Source of the DNA: Pseudomonas viridiflava
GTDB lineage: Bacteria > Pseudomonadota > Gammaproteobacteria > Pseudomonadales > Pseudomonadaceae
Assembly (NCBI RefSeq): GCF_003702045.1
Contig: NZ_RBTP01000012.1
Location: 744,001-808,000, forward strand
Reading direction: 5' to 3'
Length of the DNA: 64,000 nucleotides
Under the pieces are notes generated by a model. That model saw nothing but the letters and a program-made list of their open reading frames with translations, was not told where the DNA came from and did no database searches. This document shows positions 46,849-56,303 of this stretch, one piece after another; the first letter of the stretch is position 1; every line of letters starts with the position of its first letter. The translations under genes were made by a program, and so were the position numbers.

Positions 46849-48171
46849 TTACTTCTTTGGGTAACCGGCGCGCTTCATGTCGCGCTCAGTGGAGGTCTGA
46901 GCGGCTTTCAAGGCGTTGTCTACCGTCGTCTGGCCAATCAGGGCGGCCGAGAACTGCTGGCCCACGCTGGTGCCGATGGCCTGGAACTCAGGAATCGTCA
47001 CCAACTGGATGCCCACATAAGGCACAGGCTTGAGGGTAGGGGACTTGGGCGTGACGGCCTTGAGTGATTCCAGGGTGATGTTGGCGAACGGCGCGGCTTT
47101 CTTGTAAGCGTCGCTGTAGGTCGAAGCACGGGTGCCTGGCGGCACATTGGATACACCGTCTTTCTCGGCGACCAGTGCGGCGTATTCCTTGGAAGTGGCC
47201 CACTGCGTGAACTCGGCGGCGTCCTTGGCATTCTTGGCGCTGGCAGGAATTGCCAGTGACCAGGAGTAGATCCAGGCCGAGCCCTTGTCGGTCACTTCAT
47301 GAGGCGCGTAGGTAAAGCCGACATCATCGGCAACCTTGCTCTGGGCCTTGTCGGTCACGAACGAGCCCGCCACGCTGGCGTCCACCCAGATGGCGCACTT
47401 TCCACTGTTGAACAGCGCGAGGTTCTCGTTGAAGCCGTTGCTCGACGCGCCCGGAGGGCCGGACTGCTTCATGGTGTTGACGTAGTAGTTGAGGGCGTTC
47501 TTCCATTCTGGCTGGTCGAATTGCGGCTTCCACTGCTCATCGAACCAACGAGCGCCGTAGGCGTTGGCGAGGGTGGTGATCAGCGCCATGTTCTCGCCCC
47601 AGCCGGCCTTGCCACGCAGGCAGATGCCGTATTGCTCTTTGGACTTGTCCGTGAGCTTGCCGGCAAACTCGGCGATCTGCGTCCAGGTCGGACGCTCGGG
47701 CATGGTCAGGCCTGCGTTCTTGAACAGGTCCTTGCGGTAGTAGGTGATCGAGCTTTCTGCGTAGAACGGCAGGGCGAACAGCTTGCCATCGACCGACAGG
47801 CCGTCACGCACCGAGGGGAACACGTCATCGAGTTCGTAGCTGGCGGGCAGGTCTTTCATTTCTTGCAGCCAACCCTTGGCGCCCCACAGTGAGGCTTCGT
47901 ACATGCCGATGGTCAGCACATCGAATTGACCACCCTTTGTGGCGATGTCGGTGGTCAGGCGCTGGCGCAGGACGTTTTCTTCGAGCACCACCCAGTTGAG
48001 CTTGATGTCCGGGTGTTTTTCTTCGAAGGTCTTGGAGAGGCGTTGCATGCGGATCATGTCGCTGTTGTTGACCGTGGCGATGGTCACGGTGCCGGCCGTG
48101 GCGGTGCCACTGACCATGAAACAGGTGCTGAGGACGGAACTGGCAAGCAGAACTTTTGCTGAGGTCTTCAT
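46849..48171 (-). CDS. mtlE: Polyol ABC transporter substrate-binding protein
   Basis: 440 residues, CUT1 extracellular binding protein with signal peptide (about 1-26, ending GTATAG). Mature start TVTIATVNNSDMIRMQRLSK; MYEASLWGAKGWLQEM near 95 and GKCAIWVDASVAGSFVTD near 255 fit polyol-binding MtlE/SmoE proteins. GAGGAGTGATCA precedes the ATG. First gene of mtlEFGKDYZ. Confidence 0.9.
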   Translation of the reverse strand: MKTSAKVLLASSVLSTCFMVSGTATAGTVTIATVNNSDMIRMQRLSKTFEEKHPDIKLNWVVLEENVLRQRLTTDIATKGGQFDVLTIGMYEASLWGAKGWLQEMKDLPASYELDDVFPSVRDGLSVDGKLFALPFYAESSITYYRKDLFKNAGLTMPERPTWTQIAEFAGKLTDKSKEQYGICLRGKAGWGENMALITTLANAYGARWFDEQWKPQFDQPEWKNALNYYVNTMKQSGPPGASSNGFNENLALFNSGKCAIWVDASVAGSFVTDKAQSKVADDVGFTYAPHEVTDKGSAWIYSWSLAIPASAKNAKDAAEFTQWATSKEYAALVAEKDGVSNVPPGTRASTYSDAYKKAAPFANITLESLKAVTPKSPTLKPVPYVGIQLVTIPEFQAIGTSVGQQFSAALIGQTTVDNALKAAQTSTERDMKRAGYPKK

Positions 48172-48255
48172 TGATCACTCCTCTTCCACGCCCAGAGAGC
48201 TGCAGAAGACAGGTTATTGTTTTTGTCTCTTCCGGAGGTAGGAAGATGTGGGCTG

Positions 48256-48284
48256 ATTACAACGGCGTTCGGGATGAAAGACAA
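48256..48284 (-). promoter_or_regulatory. Putative mtlE promoter
   Basis: Minus strand: -35 TTGTCT (48279-48284), 17-base spacer, -10 TGTAAT (48256-48261), about 75 bases before the mtlE leader end. MtlR sites would be expected just upstream; none is clear by eye. Confidence 0.35.
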
Positions 48285-48410
48285 ATCCTGCACCGCACTC
48301 CAACTGATACTTTTTTGCAGTGGGCTTGCAAGGGTGCCCAAGACGCAAACGCCTTGTGACAGGCGTTGGCGAAGTTTGAGCGTAGACGATGAGCAGGGAG
48401 GAGGGGCGAA

Positions 48411-49316
48411 TCAGTACAGGTTTTGTTCGGTCAGACGCTGGACGGCCAGGCGGCGATAGTGCGACGGCGTCATGCCTTTGAGTTGCTGAAAACGGCGATT
48501 GAAGTTGGAAATATTATTGAAGCCGGACTCGAAACACACATCCGTCACCGGTTTGTCGCCATCGGCCAGCAGCTCGCAGGATTTGCTGATACGCAGCCGA
48601 TTGACGAACTCGACAAAGCAGCGACCTGTGGCCTGTTTGAAGACCCTGGAGAAATACGTCGGCTTCATGCCCAGGTAGTCCGCCACTTCCTCAAGGGGCA
48701 GCTCCCGGCTGTAATTGGCAAAGATGTAATCCACCGCCCGGTTGGTACGGTCCACGCTGTGCTCGTCAGCGGTGTGGGTGACCGCCGTACCGGACAGCAA
48801 CTGATAATCGTCGCTGGCCGCCAGCAGTTCCAGCAGGATGAAGAAATGACCCAGTCGCGTGATGCCGGTGGAGTCTGCGATTTTCTGCATCAGCTTCATC
48901 GCCTGACGGATCGTGCGCTTGCAACGAAACTCGATCCCGTACTGAGCGCGCTCCAGCAGAGGGGCCAGAGTTCTGAGTTCGGCGAAGACCTGATTGCCGC
49001 TTTCCAGCAGCTCCTCGGTGAAATTGACCAGCATGTCGCGTTTGGGCACGACCTCGTTTTCATCGATCTGGCTGATCCAGTTATGCGGCAGGTTGGGGCC
49101 GGTCAGGAACAGGCTGGCCGGGTTGAAGTTGCCGATATAGTCGCCGACGAACACCTTGCCTGAACTGGCCACGATCAGGTGCAGTTCGTACTCCTTATGA
49201 AAGTGCCAACGCACCAATGGACACGGAAAACCGTGCTCGCGGTAGATAATCGACAGGCCGTTATGGTCGTCCATCAACTCGTAGGAAGGGTCTGCGATTC
49301 TTGTTGTTTTGTTCAT
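48411..49316 (-). CDS. mtlR: AraC-family activator of the mannitol operon
   Basis: 301 residues. N-terminal cupin-like sensing domain (about 15-110, WHFHKEYELHLIVASSGKVF) and C-terminal double helix-turn-helix (about 195-295, PLEEVADYLGMKPTYFSRVF and DVCFESGFNNISNFNRRFQQ). It corresponds to MtlR of P. fluorescens, which activates the operon in response to mannitol, sorbitol or arabitol. It lies directly upstream of mtlE on the same strand with a 239-base gap that holds the mtlE promoter. Divergent from cobF. Confidence 0.9.
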   Translation of the reverse strand: MNKTTRIADPSYELMDDHNGLSIIYREHGFPCPLVRWHFHKEYELHLIVASSGKVFVGDYIGNFNPASLFLTGPNLPHNWISQIDENEVVPKRDMLVNFTEELLESGNQVFAELRTLAPLLERAQYGIEFRCKRTIRQAMKLMQKIADSTGITRLGHFFILLELLAASDDYQLLSGTAVTHTADEHSVDRTNRAVDYIFANYSRELPLEEVADYLGMKPTYFSRVFKQATGRCFVEFVNRLRISKSCELLADGDKPVTDVCFESGFNNISNFNRRFQQLKGMTPSHYRRLAVQRLTEQNLY

Positions 49317-49448
49317 GGCGTAGCCGTTTGCAGTGGTTGCCAGTGCATTAATGTGCCTTATTTTTTAGATCATTGCCCGGCCGAAACCGAAAAAAACGCT
49401 TAGGATCAGCCCTTCCACAGCGCGGCAGCGACACGGAGCGGTGACACG

Positions 49449-50222
49449 ATGAAACAGATTTTTCTGATCGGCATGGGGGCCGGTGATCCCGAGCAGATCA
49501 CCGTGCAGGCCATCAATGCCCTGAACCGCGCTCGCGTTGTGTTCATTCTCGACAAGGGTTATGCCGACGATGATCTGCTGCAATTGCGTAAGGCGATCTG
49601 CGAGCGCTACATCAGTCACATCGATTATCGGCTGGTGCAGGTCCAGGATCCGCGCCGTGAGGACGATCCCCACGGCTATGAGTGCGGCGTCGAGCACTGG
49701 CACGAGCAGCGCGCTGTTCTGTTCGAGCGCTTGATTGAAGATGACCTTGGCGAGGATGAGGTGGGTGCGTTTCTCGTCTGGGGCGACCCCGCGCTCTACG
49801 ACAGCACCATGCGTATTCTCAACCGAGTGCTGGCACGGGGCAGGGAAGTCTTCGAGTACCAAGTCATCCCCGGCATCACCAGTGTGCAGGCACTGGTCGC
49901 CAGCCACCGTGTCCCGCTGAACCGGATCGGTGAACCGGTGCTGATCACCACTGGACGCCGCATGGCGGCAGGTCCGCCACAAGCACCGGATAACGTGGTC
50001 GTGATGCTGGACGCCCATTGCACCTTCGAGCGCTTCATGGGGCAGGGACTCGACATCTACTGGGGCGCGTATTTAGGAACAGCGGACCAGATACTGGTGT
50101 CCGGCAAACTCGATGATGTATGCGAACAGATCAAGCAACTGCGCGCCGAGGCCCGTGAGCGCAAAGGGTGGGTGATGGATACGTATTTGTTGCGCAGACC
50201 CTGGACAGAGAAGATCGAGTGA
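49449..50222 (+). CDS. cobF: Precorrin-6A synthase (deacetylating)
   Basis: 257 residues, S-adenosylmethionine-dependent tetrapyrrole methylase. N-terminal FLIGMGAGDPEQITVQAINA is the CobF signature; FLVWGDPALYDSTMRIL near 100 and VIPGITSVQALVASHRVPL near 140 are SAM-binding loops. It methylates precorrin-5 at C1 with loss of acetate in the aerobic B12 pathway. No other cob gene is within the window, as is common for cobF in Pseudomonas. ATG with CGGAG upstream. Confidence 0.92.
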   Translation: MKQIFLIGMGAGDPEQITVQAINALNRARVVFILDKGYADDDLLQLRKAICERYISHIDYRLVQVQDPRREDDPHGYECGVEHWHEQRAVLFERLIEDDLGEDEVGAFLVWGDPALYDSTMRILNRVLARGREVFEYQVIPGITSVQALVASHRVPLNRIGEPVLITTGRRMAAGPPQAPDNVVVMLDAHCTFERFMGQGLDIYWGAYLGTADQILVSGKLDDVCEQIKQLRAEARERKGWVMDTYLLRRPWTEKIE

Positions 50223-50309
50223 TAAACCGTTCCACCCAGCCGCTTTGGCACGCAGTTGAAAAACTGATGTTTTGTTTGATGGAAATGTGCAAGTCGTGGA
50301 GCAAAATAC

Positions 50310-50719
50310 ATGGATCTTATAACTGAGCAGGCGGTTGCAAAGGCTGAAGAGGGTATGTGTGAACGTCTTAAATCAGGCGCCTGTGCCGTCAAGGCTCACT
50401 GCGACCGCAGGGTATCGCGAGTCGTGATCATGCATGCTGAATTCAGGAGTCGAGTTGGCCATTTCACCACGGTTGGTTGAAGGTTTGAGTGAGGCGCGTC
50501 CGGATCAACTGGACCAGATTGAGGTGAGTCCGAGTGGATTGGGGCTGCACTTTCCTAAACTGGACGCTGACCTTTATGTACCCGCTCTGTTGGAATGTGT
50601 ATTGGGCAGTCGTTCTTGGATGGCCAGTCGCATGCGGTGCCAACGGCAAAGTTGCCATTGGCACCGCTGGAAAGACGTCGGGGAAAGGTCCCCAAAAGAA
50701 ACCGGTAAAAGCGAGCTAA
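50310..50719 (+). pseudogene. DUF2442 protein gene broken by two frameshifts
   Basis: Three frames read one DUF2442 protein in succession. The first starts at ATG 50310 (GGAG upstream) and runs to RRVSRVVIM. The second starts LNSGVELAISPRLVEGLSEA and continues through IEVSPSGLGLHFPKLDADLY to GSRSWMASRM. The third gives GANGKVAIGTAGKTSGKGPQ and ends at 50719. The first break is explained by a four-base tandem duplication (CATGCATG near 50424-50435). The second is explained by one extra C after ATG at about 50636. Removing both restores a continuous 130-odd-residue protein. DUF2442 proteins often pair with DUF4160; no partner was seen. Confidence 0.75.
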
Positions 50720-50729
50720 GACGCCTGCT

Positions 50730-52064
50730 TTATAACGCCTTCCGATTCTTCGCCTCGATCCACTGAGCCATGTACTTGGTGCTCTTGTGGTGATGATGCC
50801 GCAACATCGCGCCGGTGAAGTTCGCCAGCCGGTGGCTTTTCAGGTTGTGTCGCAGTGTGTCGATGCGTTCCATCAGGCTGGCGCAATGCTGAGCGTGTCG
50901 GTAGCGGGCGCTGAGTAAAGCCCAGCCAGCCGTCTGCGCCTCGGACCACAATGCCTGATCCTGATACAGGCGAACCGCAGCCTCGGCTATTTTGACTGGT
51001 TTGCGCTCAATCAGCCCTGGCCAAGGCATGCCACCACTCATGGCTTCGGCACCGATCGGCGTGGTGATCGACGGGGTACCGCAGAGCATGGCGTCAATGA
51101 GTTTGCCCTTGATGCCCGCCCCGAAGCGCAGCGGCGCCAGGCACACGCGTGCGCTCGACATCACCTGCAGCGCATCCTCGGCCCAGTTCATGACATGAAA
51201 ACCTTGCGCCGCGTTGTGCAACGCCGTCGCCTTGGGGGGCGTGTAGGCACCGTAAATGTGCAGTTGGGCCTGAGGAAGCTGCTGGCGAATCAAAGGCCAG
51301 ATGGCGTTTTTCATCCAGAGCACCGCATCCCAGTTGGGCGCATGACGAAAGTTGCCGATGCTCAAAAAGTGCGCTCGCCGATCGAACGGCGTTGCATTCT
51401 GCGATGGCTTATCGAGCATCAGCGGGCACCAGTGCAGCAGCGACTCAGGCATGCCGAACGAGCCCGTGAGCAGGTCGATTTCCACATCCGAAGTCATCAG
51501 GCTCAGGTCGCATCGGTACAGCGATGCCAACTCGCGCTGCGCCAGATCGCCGCCCGCCATGAGCGTGAAAAGCTCTCCGTCGCAAGGGTCGAACAGGTCG
51601 GTAGGGACGTATGACGGCTCGTCATTCAAGAGATTCTTGAGCCGTTGGTGGCGTGCATGCCGCAGGCTTTGCAAGTCAGAGGTTTCGAGTACGCGTAACG
51701 CATGGGGGCACTGCTGCTCGACACGCCAGCCAAATTGCTCCTCGATCATAAACTGGTCGAACAGCACGACATCGGGTTGCAGCTCATGGACAAAGGTGTC
51801 GAAGCTGCTGTTGTTGAGTTCGATGTGGACTTCATCAATGCCGAGGCTGACCAGATCAGCCCGGTTCTCACCTTCTGTTGCGGGACTGGCAAATGTGATC
51901 TGCCAGCCATGCTCCAGAAAACAACGGATCAATTGCATGATGTGACCGCTGGCCGCCGATGATCGCGGCTCGGGCCAGACGTACCCTATGATCAACAGGC
52001 GTTGTCCGGGTTGCTCTTTGTATAAGGGGTAAGGGCAGGGTGTGTTGCTGTCAGTGCTGGTCAA
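50730..52064 (-). CDS. Family 4-type glycosyltransferase
   Basis: 444 residues, GT-B fold. N-terminal RLLIIGYVWPEPRSSAASGH is a typical acceptor-domain start; the C-terminal donor domain carries FLSIGNFRHAPNWDAVLWMK near 230 and RFGAGIKGKLIDAMLCGTPS near 315 with the conserved E/K positions replaced by the GKLIDAM form. TTG start overlapping the stop of the upstream response regulator by 14 bases, so coupled to it. Acceptor unknown; coupling to signalling suggests a surface glycan. Confidence 0.8.
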   Translation of the reverse strand: MTSTDSNTPCPYPLYKEQPGQRLLIIGYVWPEPRSSAASGHIMQLIRCFLEHGWQITFASPATEGENRADLVSLGIDEVHIELNNSSFDTFVHELQPDVVLFDQFMIEEQFGWRVEQQCPHALRVLETSDLQSLRHARHQRLKNLLNDEPSYVPTDLFDPCDGELFTLMAGGDLAQRELASLYRCDLSLMTSDVEIDLLTGSFGMPESLLHWCPLMLDKPSQNATPFDRRAHFLSIGNFRHAPNWDAVLWMKNAIWPLIRQQLPQAQLHIYGAYTPPKATALHNAAQGFHVMNWAEDALQVMSSARVCLAPLRFGAGIKGKLIDAMLCGTPSITTPIGAEAMSGGMPWPGLIERKPVKIAEAAVRLYQDQALWSEAQTAGWALLSARYRHAQHCASLMERIDTLRHNLKSHRLANFTGAMLRHHHHKSTKYMAQWIEAKNRKAL

Positions 52065-52416
52065 GAACGCTTTTTACCTTGTCACGCAGGTCATCGATGG
52101 AGAACGGCTTGCCAATGGAATGCATGCCTGCCGGCACTTCGATGTTCTCCGAATAACCGCTGGCGAACAGCACGGGCAGGTTGGGGCGCACTTCGCGGGC
52201 TTTCTTCGCAAGCTCAGTGCCTTTCAGGTCAGGCAGGCCCTGGTCGGTCATCATCAGATCGATGTGAGTGGTGCCGTCCTTCAGGATGCCAAGCGCCGTC
52301 ATGGCATCTTCGGCTTCGAGTACCTTGTATTCCAGCTCTTCAAGAACGTCGACGATCAACATACGCACAATAGAGTCGTCCTCGACTACAAGAATGGTGC
52401 TGGTTGCGTCCGGCAT
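52051..52416 (-). CDS. Single-domain response regulator
   Basis: 121 residues, a lone receiver domain. Acidic pair in TILVVEDDSIVRMLIVDVLE, phospho-acceptor Asp in HIDLMMTDQGLPDL near 54, Thr/Ser in LFASGYSEN and Lys in IGKPFSIDDL near 105. No output domain. Start chosen at the ATG with AAGGAGTCAACC upstream; an upstream ATG would add a 28-residue leader. Closely resembles the C-terminal receiver of the hybrid kinase at 59435-61465, a possible phospho-partner. Glycosyltransferase gene follows, overlapping. Confidence 0.85.
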   Translation of the reverse strand: MPDATSTILVVEDDSIVRMLIVDVLEELEYKVLEAEDAMTALGILKDGTTHIDLMMTDQGLPDLKGTELAKKAREVRPNLPVLFASGYSENIEVPAGMHSIGKPFSIDDLRDKVKSVLDQH

Positions 52417-52520
52417 GGTTGACTCCTTAAAGCCCGAAAATAATAGTGATACAAGCCGCGCAGAATATTCCGCGCCTTGCCGAAGGCTCAAGGTCTGCAA
52501 CCTCGACGCCTTCGCTTTTA

Positions 52521-52535
52521 ATACAGTCCCTGTAT
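52521..52535. promoter_or_regulatory. Perfect palindrome between divergent signalling genes
   Basis: ATACAG-TCC-CTGTAT lies in the 331-base divergent gap between the response regulator and the CHASE3 kinase gene. Candidate operator; regulator unknown. The rest of the gap shows no gene. Confidence 0.3.
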
Positions 52536-52747
52536 CAGTAAATAAAATGCCCGAAGAAGTTCAATCTGTCGCCGTTTCCCCGAAGTGCAGCATAGCAATC
52601 CTGGGGCTGAATGCACCCTCGACAGCTGGGCAGGAGCTTATCGCCGATTTATGTGTGAAATTTCAATCCTCTATGTCAGAAATGAGAGTGTTTTTCACCG
52701 CTTTACGGCAAACTCTATGGTTTTGATCCAACCGTCAGGGATTTTTC

Positions 52748-55700
52748 ATGAATCGGACGTCTGTCGTCGATGAACAACGCTTTCGCAAACTGCTTGGGCG
52801 TAACGTCGGTCTGCCTCTGGGTGTCGGCGTATTAAGCGCGGTTTTCTTCATTCTGCTGATCAGCTATTTGCTGTCTGCCATCCAGTGGGTAGAGCACACG
52901 GATAGGGTGATCAATAACACCAATCGCTCGATGAAGCTGTCTATCGACATGGAAACCGGCATGCGCGGTTATCTGCTCACCGGCGACCAGCATTTTCTTG
53001 ACCCCTATGAGGTGGCCAAGCCGCTGCTGACGGCGGAACTGCAAGGGCTCAAGGTCTTGGTGGATGATAATCCGACCCAGCTGGACCGTTTTCGGCGCTT
53101 GCTGACCCTGCAGGAAGAATGGAACAACTTTGCCCAGGAAATGATCAAGTTGCGTCGTGAAAACGGTGACTATCAGACGCCTGTACTGGCCGGGCGGGGC
53201 AAGCGCATTACCGACCAGATCCGTACCGAGTATGACCAGGCGGTGGAGATGGAGCAGCAACTGCGCCTGACCCGTAACGCCGAGGTCACGCGCAGCACCA
53301 TCCTTTCAGTTTCCCTTTACCTGATTTTCGTGATCATCGTCAGTGGCATCCTGGCCTGGATCGGCCGCCGTGATCTGATGGCCTTGTCGGACACCTACAG
53401 CGAAAATCTCAGGCAGCAAGAGGTCAATGCCGAACGCCTGCAAAAGGTCGCCTGGCTGCGCAACGGTCAGAGCGAACTGGCCGAGCAGGTGTTGGGTCAA
53501 CAGACTTTGAATTTGCTGGGCCGCAATATTCTGCAGTTTCTGGCCCGCTATCTGGGTGCCGCCGTGGCAGCGGTTTACGTGCGCCAGGAACATGGCGGCC
53601 TGGTGCGCGTGGCGTCCTACGGTTTTTCCCGTGAACAGGAAGAGCGCGAGCAGACCATTCACAGCGACGAAGGCATCGTCGGCCAGGCGGCGCGACAGGA
53701 TCGGGTCATCAGTCTGAGTGACGTGCCGGTCGACTACTTCAAGGTCAGCTCCGGGCTGGGCGAAGGGTCGCCACGCAGCGTGATCGTCGTGCCGACCAGC
53801 AACGACGATCAGGTCAACGGCGTGATCGAACTGGGTTTCCTGCACGCACTGACCGAGCAGGATGTCGAGTTCCTTGAACTGATTGCTGACAATGTTGGCA
53901 CTTCAATCGAAGCGGCCCGTTATCGCCAGCGTCTTCAGGAGGTGCTGGCTGAGACGCAACAGCTCAATGAAGAGTTGCAGGTTCAACAGGAAGAGTTGCG
54001 TACCGCCAACGAAGAGCTCGAAGAGCAATCACGCATCCTCAAGGAATCCCAGGTGCATCTGGAAACCCAGCAGGCTGAACTTGAGCAGACCAACGAGCAG
54101 TTGGCCGAGCAGAGCCAGGCGCTGGAAGATCAGCGTGACGCGCTGGATCGTAATAACGAAGAGTTGAATCAGGCCCAGGTCGAGTTGCAGGCGCGCGCCG
54201 ATGAGTTGCAGCGTTCCAGCAAATACAAATCCGAGTTTTTGGCCAACATGTCTCACGAGCTGCGCACGCCGCTCAACAGCTCGCTGATTCTGGCCAAGCT
54301 GTTGGCCGAGAACCCGACTGAAAACCTGACGGCCGAGCAGGTGAAGTTTGCCGAGTCTATCTATTCAGCAGGCAACGACCTGTTGAATCTGATCAACGAT
54401 ATTCTGGATATTTCCAAGGTCGAAGCCGGCAAACTTGAGGTGCGCCCGGAAAACAGCAGCGTATCGCGCCTGGTCGAAGGTCTGCGGACAATGTTCCAGC
54501 CACTGGCTGCCGAAAAGCGTCTGGCGTTCACGGTGGACATGCAGGCCGGTGCGCCCACCATGCTGTTCACCGACCGCCAGCGACTGGAGCAGATCCTCAA
54601 GAACCTGCTGTCCAATGCCATCAAGTTCACCGAGACGGGAACGGTCAGCATGATCGTGTCGCGCCAGCCCGGTTCAGGCATCGCTTTCACGGTTCGCGAT
54701 TCCGGGATTGGTATCGCACCCGAGCATCAGCAAAGCATTTTCGAGGCGTTCCGCCAGGCCGATGGCACCACCAATCGCCGCTACGGCGGCACTGGGCTCG
54801 GTCTGTCGATTTCCCGTGACCTCGCAGCGCTGCTCGGAGGCTCGATCAGCGTCACGAGCGCGCCAGGTCAGGGCAGTATTTTCACGCTGGTATTGCCAGA
54901 GCAGTACATTGAGCAGGTGGAAGACCAGAGCGGCATGAGTATGCAGGCTGCTGTTTCCTTGCCGGTTCCGTCGGCTCCTGTCATTGCGCAACCGATTGCA
55001 GAGCTGCCTGCGATGCGGGATGAGTCCATCCCGGTATTTGACGACGACCGCGACAAGGCACCGTTCGACAAGCGCTGCATTCTGGTCATTGAAGATGAGG
55101 TGCGCTTCGCGCAGATCCTCTTCGATCTGGCCCATGAACTGGGGTACAACTGCCTGGTGGCCCATGCGGCCGACGATGGCTTCAACCTGGCTGCACAATT
55201 CACCCCGGACGCGATTCTGCTGGACATGCGCCTGCCCGACCACTCGGGTCTGACGGTGCTGCAACGCCTCAAGGAACTGGCGCCTACCCGCCACATCCCT
55301 GTTCATGTGATCTCGGTCGAGGACCGCCAGGAAGCGGCCTTGCACATGGGCGCTATTGGTTACGCCGTGAAGCCGACCACCCGTGAGGAGTTGAAAGACG
55401 TATTCGCCAAACTGGAATCCAAGCTGACGCAGAAGGTCAAGCGCATCCTGCTGGTCGAAGACGATGCCTTGCAGCGTGACAGCATTGCGCGTCTGATCGG
55501 TGACGACGACATCGAGATCAGCGCGGTAGGTTTCGCTCAGGAAGCGCTGGACCTGCTACGTGACAACGTCTATGACTGCATGATCATCGACCTCAAGCTG
55601 CCGGACATGCTGGGGGGTGAATTGCTCAAGCGCATGGCCACTGAGGAGATCTGTTCGTTCCCGCCAGTCATCGTTTACACCGGGCGCAACATGACCCGTG

Positions 55701-56254
55701 ATGAAGAAGCGGAGCTGATGAAGTACTCGCGCTCGATCATCATCAAGGGTGCGCGTTCGCCGGAGCGCCTGCTCGACGAAGTGACGTTGTTCCTGCACAA
55801 GGTCGAATCACAGCTTTCCAGCGAACGTCAGAAAATGCTCAAGACCGCGCGCAGCCGCGACAAAGTGTTCGAAGCGCGCAAGATTCTGGTCGTCGACGAT
55901 GACGTGCGTAACATCTTCGCCCTGACGAGTGCGCTGGAGCACAAGGGCGCAGTGGTCGAGATCGCGCGTAACGGGCTTGAGGCGATTGCCAAACTCAACG
56001 AGGTCGAAGACATCGATCTGGTGTTGATGGACGTCATGATGCCGGAGATGGATGGCTACGAGGCGACCATCGAGATTCGCAAGGACCCGCGCTGGCGCAA
56101 GCTACCGATCATTGCGGTGACGGCCAAGGCGATGAAGGATGACCAGGAGCGCTGCCTGCAGGCGGGCTCCAACGACTATCTGGCCAAGCCCATCGATCTT
56201 GACCGGCTGTTCTCGCTGATCCGCGTCTGGCTGCCAAAAATGGAACGTATCTGA
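52748..56254 (+). CDS. CHASE3-GAF hybrid sensor histidine kinase with three receiver domains
   Basis: 1168 residues. TM helix about 20-42; CHASE3 periplasmic domain about 45-175 (METGMRGYLLTGDQHFLDPY); second TM about 185-205; GAF about 250-385; a Glu/Gln-rich coiled coil about 395-495; HisKA with FLANMSHELRTPLNSS near 498; HATPase to about 735 (SGIGIAPEHQQSIFEAFRQA, GGTGLGLSISRDLA); receivers at about 775-890 (LDMRLPD), 895-1010 (IDLKLPDM) and 1040-1160 (VLMDVMMPEMDGYEA). Phospho-acceptor Asp present in each. ATG with AGGGA upstream. It heads a plus-strand run with cheR, cheB, a REC-kinase and a receiver, and probably feeds a multistep relay. Confidence 0.92.
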   Translation: MNRTSVVDEQRFRKLLGRNVGLPLGVGVLSAVFFILLISYLLSAIQWVEHTDRVINNTNRSMKLSIDMETGMRGYLLTGDQHFLDPYEVAKPLLTAELQGLKVLVDDNPTQLDRFRRLLTLQEEWNNFAQEMIKLRRENGDYQTPVLAGRGKRITDQIRTEYDQAVEMEQQLRLTRNAEVTRSTILSVSLYLIFVIIVSGILAWIGRRDLMALSDTYSENLRQQEVNAERLQKVAWLRNGQSELAEQVLGQQTLNLLGRNILQFLARYLGAAVAAVYVRQEHGGLVRVASYGFSREQEEREQTIHSDEGIVGQAARQDRVISLSDVPVDYFKVSSGLGEGSPRSVIVVPTSNDDQVNGVIELGFLHALTEQDVEFLELIADNVGTSIEAARYRQRLQEVLAETQQLNEELQVQQEELRTANEELEEQSRILKESQVHLETQQAELEQTNEQLAEQSQALEDQRDALDRNNEELNQAQVELQARADELQRSSKYKSEFLANMSHELRTPLNSSLILAKLLAENPTENLTAEQVKFAESIYSAGNDLLNLINDILDISKVEAGKLEVRPENSSVSRLVEGLRTMFQPLAAEKRLAFTVDMQAGAPTMLFTDRQRLEQILKNLLSNAIKFTETGTVSMIVSRQPGSGIAFTVRDSGIGIAPEHQQSIFEAFRQADGTTNRRYGGTGLGLSISRDLAALLGGSISVTSAPGQGSIFTLVLPEQYIEQVEDQSGMSMQAAVSLPVPSAPVIAQPIAELPAMRDESIPVFDDDRDKAPFDKRCILVIEDEVRFAQILFDLAHELGYNCLVAHAADDGFNLAAQFTPDAILLDMRLPDHSGLTVLQRLKELAPTRHIPVHVISVEDRQEAALHMGAIGYAVKPTTREELKDVFAKLESKLTQKVKRILLVEDDALQRDSIARLIGDDDIEISAVGFAQEALDLLRDNVYDCMIIDLKLPDMLGGELLKRMATEEICSFPPVIVYTGRNMTRDEEAELMKYSRSIIIKGARSPERLLDEVTLFLHKVESQLSSERQKMLKTARSRDKVFEARKILVVDDDVRNIFALTSALEHKGAVVEIARNGLEAIAKLNEVEDIDLVLMDVMMPEMDGYEATIEIRKDPRWRKLPIIAVTAKAMKDDQERCLQAGSNDYLAKPIDLDRLFSLIRVWLPKMERI

Positions 56255-56303
56255 ATGAAGGTGGCCAAACCGAGCAACTTCGCACGCACATCCGGGTTTA
56301 TCC

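Noticed and set aside
52521..52535. Palindrome considered as a LexA box
   Set aside because: A LexA site needs CTG...CAG order with 10 bases between; here the half-sites are reversed (ACAG...CTGT).
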